DNA from: Conidiobolus incongruus B7586
Taxonomy: Eukaryota > Entomophthoromycota > Entomophthoromycetes > Entomophthorales > Conidiobolaceae
Direction of reading: 5' to 3'
Length of the DNA stretch: 38,730 nt
Assembly: GCA_000697335.1 (NCBI GenBank)
Contig: JNEM01011312.1
Location: 1-38,730 of the forward strand
Part shown: positions 34,958 through 38,730 of the stretch, piece after piece
Layout of the letters: every line of letters begins with the position of its first letter
Numbering within the stretch: the stretch's first letter is position 1
The notes under the pieces: model-generated
What the model saw: only the letters and a program-made list of their open reading frames with translations
What the model was told of the DNA's origin: nothing
Databases searched by the model: none
Position numbers and translations under genes: made by a program

Positions 34958-35768
34958 TTCAAAGAAAATTTCAGTGATTTTTTAATCAGAAAATCTAATA
35001 AACTTGAATTATTTCCATAAGATCAAAATTGCACCATTTTTAAGTTCTTACTCTAATTATTTTGTCACCTTTAGTTTTTCCTTAATAAAATTGATTAGCT
35101 TCTTACCATATTCAACATCTAATTATCATGGAATAAGATAAAAATCATGCAAAGGGTTATTTACAAATCAGTAGCTAACGTAATTTTCTAGTACACTTAT
35201 TTTTCTTTTGACAATCTATACATCATTTGGGCACTCATCAAGTAAAAAACAATTGATACTTATTCAAGCATTAATTATTATTTGAATAAAGAGTAAATTT
35301 TATATTCAATTTAACCATTTTATATGGAAATCAATGGTTTATCCTTTCGAAATAATTTATCATAATCGTTTTTTAATATTATTTATTATATTTTAATCTA
35401 GTGAAATAATAAGGTAAATAAAAAGAATTTTTAGAATATCGAATCTAAAGCTATCATAAAAAATGTCTTGTTATGTTTTACTATTAAACTTTAATATTTT
35501 CGATCCATTGTTTGATTAATATAATTATCAAATTCTAATTAGTTCAATATACAACGTATATTCCTTTTATATTTATTTTCGGAGTCACAGATATTAGATC
35601 ATCCCCTTCTTCAAAACCTCAATTTATAAAATTATATAATGTATTTTGCATGAGATGTGCTTTAAATTGATACATGCTTTCAGCTTATGATAATATATTA
35701 ATTATTAGGTTTATGTTTCCAAGTTATATTTAAATAACTTTCATAATCTCAAAATTAATTTTTCATTA
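33963..35768. other. AT-rich spacer with a long AT microsatellite
   Basis: Apart from the AT run at 34914-34953, I saw only a 20-codon coding-like stretch on the minus strand (35057-35119) without a supportable gene around it. Confidence 0.5.
34914..34953. repeat. AT dinucleotide microsatellite, 20 units
   Basis: An uninterrupted run of 20 AT units, the longest simple repeat in the window and a likely length-variable site. Its reported length may be affected by sequencing. Confidence 0.95.
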
Positions 35769-35783
35769 TTGATTGTTAAAAAA

Positions 35784-36234
35784 ATTCTTGATATGATATA
35801 TTTTTTATTTTTAAATTTTATAACAAATTGGATTATTTTCACCAGTTTTATTCTTTGTGAATTATCAGAATTAAAATCAATTCCAGTCGAAAAAATATTT
35901 ATTAAGAGCGACAAACCTTATATTATATTTACCACTAGAGAACCCTATAGATATTTAATTAAATCATATTAAATCGAGTGATAAAATCGATCAATTGTCT
36001 AATAACAATCAAGGAAATATTACTAAAGAAGACAAAGAGAGTGAAATACAATACCTATTAAAATCTCCCAAAGTGCAATTTATGAAAGTTGCTTTAGGGA
36101 AATATGGTAGTTATAAGGCGATGGATTGGGGAATTAGTTTAATGGATAAACTCGATCAATGTTATAAAAATAATAAGCAGGAATTCTTTTCTATTTTTAA
36201 TACGAATCATGGTAAAACTAATGAAGATAACTGA
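35784..36234 (+). CDS. Unrecognised short locus in two frames
   Basis: I do not recognise this locus. From ATG at about 35792 an open stretch runs to 35972; its first 25 or so residues are strongly hydrophobic and resemble a signal peptide or membrane anchor, followed by a polar segment. A second open stretch, from about 35959 to 36234 in another frame, encodes a polar, Lys-rich segment including SPKVQFMKVALGKYG and AMDWGISLMDKL. They overlap by a few bases and no intron joins them. It may be one gene with a frame error, two pieces of a decayed gene, or a small secreted-protein gene beside an unrelated frame. Base composition is more coding-like than the surroundings. Confidence 0.35.
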
Positions 36235-36982
36235 ACTTCAATTTGGATAATTAACTTTGATATTATATTTTGTTTAATATCCAAAAAAATTCATTCAAGC
36301 TATGACACTTAAACCAATTATAATTAATTATTACTTTATCATTGTTTATCTTAAATTTATTAATATCAAAATTGTAATATGATCTATTACGAGAATTTTA
36401 TTACTCTTAATATTTCATGTTCTGTAATAAGAGCTATATTTTTAATGAATAATGCGATGTTAATCTTGTCTTTTGGCTTGTAAGATGATTTTATCAATTT
36501 TCAATCGAAGTTATGGCACAAAGATTGTTTAGAGTGATAATGAATTACCTACTTTAATGTTTAATTTTTTTATTTATTAGTTTATATTAATCAATAATCT
36601 CTTACCAAACTTATTTAATTGAAGTTTTCATAGAATAATCAAATTATCATTTTCAATATTGTACATTGATCAGGAAGTAATTCTAAAGAAGTAAATTATG
36701 AATATCTTGTAATTTTCTTTTATAATTTAGCATAATATAAAGAGTAATGTATATGTAAAATAATCCGAAAATTATATATATTGACAATGTTATGAATTTG
36801 ATTTATGTAAAGAATATTAACCAAAAAGATTCATAAAATCCCATAATTTTAATGGATATTAAATTATATTATAAAATCCTTTGATACACTTATTGAAAAT
36901 CATAAAATTATAAATCATTGTAACAAAAATATATAATTACTATAACTAAACATTTACTAATAATTCAAATATAATAGCAACC
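36235..36982. other. Spacer upstream of Mago nashi
   Basis: The promoter of the Mago gene should lie at the right end. No other feature was seen. Confidence 0.55.
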
Positions 36983-37712
36983 ATGTCAAAAGCTAAAGAA
37001 AACGATTTTTATATAAGATATTAGTAATTCAATGTCTTCACTTATTCAATTATCACTTTAATATTCAATTTTTCATTTAGTGCTGGTCACGAAGGTGAAA
37101 ACGGTCATGAATTTTTAGAATTTGAAATTTGTAGCGATGGAAAGTGTAGATATGCTAATTATTCAAATTATAGAGACGATAATTTAATTAGGAAAGAAGG
37201 TAAATATTTTTATTTATTTATTTTGGATATTAATAACTTTATTTTAGCTTATATTAGTGACTTGATGTTAAGTGAAATTAAGAGAATGGTTTTAGAGAGT
37301 AATATTTTAGAGTAATTCATATTTATTTCAATATTTTTCTAGTTTTATTAAATTAATTGGTAATCAGATTAAATGACGAAAATTGGCCAGTTGAAACACC
37401 TTTAGGAAAACAAGAATTAGAAATTCAAGCTTCAAATATTCATATTTCATTCGAGGTAATTTAATACAAAGCTATATAATATATTATACAGTATTAACAT
37501 TTTAATTTTAATAGACTGCTCAAATCGGTTCATTACTAGATATTTCAGAATCCAAAGATCCAAAAGGACTAAAACAATTCTATTACTTTATTCAAAATCT
37601 AAAATGTATCGTTTTTAGCTTAATTTCAGCTCATTTTAAGGTAAAATATAAATATTCTTAATTTATTTAAGTAATTTATATTAATTTTTTATCATAGATT
37701 AAGCCTATATAA
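36983..37712 (+). CDS. MAGOH: Mago nashi, exon junction complex core subunit
   Basis: Six exons (36983-37023, 37081-37199, 37248-37311, 37368-37455, 37515-37640, 37698-37712) with introns of 48-59 nt give 150 residues, the usual size. The match to Mago is continuous: [20 protein letters not shown] at the start, [46 protein letters not shown] and the invariant ending LISAHFKIKPI. Mago pairs with Y14/RBM8A, locks eIF4A3 on spliced mRNA in the exon junction complex and acts in export, localisation and nonsense-mediated decay. Its presence fits an organism with many introns; budding yeast has lost it. The last exon is only 15 nt and encodes IKPI plus the stop, so automated annotation could miss it. 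The acceptor of intron 3 is the AG at 37367, not the earlier CTAG, because only that keeps frame. Confidence 0.97.
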
Positions 37713-38730
37713 ATTATTTAATAAATTATATCTCTATACATTATGTAAACTCACATTATTGGTATTTATCTATTAAGGATAAGGTATGTATAATTTATAG
37801 CGTTGTATCATACACTAGAGCTTAACTTGATAACTTTGCTAGTATTTATGAATTCAGTTATTTCTAATAATTTTAAACTATTTAATATCTATTATGCATA
37901 TTTAAAAATAATGAAGTCTTCAATTTTCTAACACTCAGTATATATTTTCGCATTTTTTATGATTCATATTAAATTCATCAAGATATTCATCGAATCAACT
38001 TATTCAAAATATAAATCAATCCATTATTTTATATTCACTCTATACATCAATAATAGTCATATTATTGACTTTTATTTGATGTCAAACGATGCTATTAAAT
38101 TTGTTAATTACATATTTTTTTAAATTTATAATTAAATACAAATTTTCTCGAATTGAAAAATCAAAAATCATAATTATGCATCTATTAAATAATATAATAT
38201 TATTAATCAAATTAGTTTTATTATACCTTAAAAGAGGAATTAAATGCATGTTTAAATACTAATAATTTTTATGAATTTATTGTTAAGCAGTAATTTGATT
38301 ATTTATATCTTAAGGTTTTAATGATTCAAACTTTTATATTATATTAATATTTGACATAATTATAATTGGTTTAGAAAATTAATTAACTTGATAATGAAAT
38401 ATACTTAGCAATGTTAATAACTTTAATATTATAATATGATTATATTATAATAATATTAAATATATTCTAAACTTAAATTATAAAATTATTAATATCCAAA
38501 TATTTTTTCAATTATATATAAAATCAAAGTACACTTAATCACCTTACTAATAAAATAATTATATTATTACTTATATAATAAAGAATTAATATGAAATATC
38601 ATTAGTTATTATTGCAAATTCAATAAATTAATATATAAACTTAGTAATATATTTCGATATTAATATAATTAAATTATAATAAAATAAAAACATCTATAAT
38701 ACTACTTAATATATATTTCAATTTAATAAT
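37713..38730. other. AT-rich spacer to the window end
   Basis: No open frame, RNA gene or clear repeat was seen. Confidence 0.55.

Noticed and set aside
35057-35119. Coding-like 20-codon minus-strand stretch (DVEYGKKLINFIKEKLKVTK)
   Set aside because: It looks protein-like and ends in a stop, but I found no upstream exon or start to make a gene.

Overview
This window is eukaryotic nuclear DNA with extremely A+T-rich spacers and clearly coding, less A+T-rich islands. Twelve gene-sized loci were found: ten protein-coding genes modelled with good support, one relic and one unrecognised locus. In the modelled genes I could place 29 introns, all 48-64 nt long; 28 of them have a donor beginning GTA. 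This gene structure, a fungal-style Mediator subunit 8 and a Tpa1/Ofd1-type dioxygenase suggest a fungus. The presence of an SS18-type SWI/SNF subunit, TPX2, Mago nashi and a UHRF1-like protein argues for an early-diverging, AT-rich lineage rather than a yeast. I cannot name the species, and a close unicellular relative of fungi is possible.

Layout: AT-rich spacer (1-2705); SS18-like gene (-, 2706-3804); Tpa1/OGFOD1 (+, 5919-7388); a decayed repeat copy (about 7565-8640); equilibrative nucleoside transporter (-, 8989-10489); a TPX2 homologue (-, 12014-17088); a second, inverted copy of the decayed repeat (about 18490-19585); a UHRF1-like UBL-PHD-SRA protein (-, 20200-21915); an unrecognised CaaX-box protein (-, 22735-24227); a relic with open stretches in several frames (+, 25798-about 27690); RFC1 (-, 27937-30504); MED8 (+, 31627-32441); an ARB2/FAM172A-like protein (-, 32577-33962); an unrecognised short locus (+, 35784-36234); and Mago nashi (+, 36983-37712). 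No tRNA, rRNA, CRISPR or intact mobile element was recognised.

The genes are ordinary housekeeping genes plus a chromatin set: SS18-like (remodelling), the UHRF1-like protein (methyl-CpG/H3 reader architecture) and ARB2-like (Argonaute/heterochromatin family). The most unusual items are the UHRF1-like protein, which has the UHRF1-type pre-PHD/PHD and SRA domains but no tandem Tudor, no RING and a changed 5-methylcytosine pocket; the TPX2 homologue with an Aurora-activating N-terminus and a very long Ser/Thr-rich middle; and the CaaX protein with duplicated motifs and a 6-nt first exon. The two decayed repeat copies lie in opposite orientation about 10 kb apart, on either side of the transporter and TPX2 genes. 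All homology statements come from reading motifs by eye; no database search was run.
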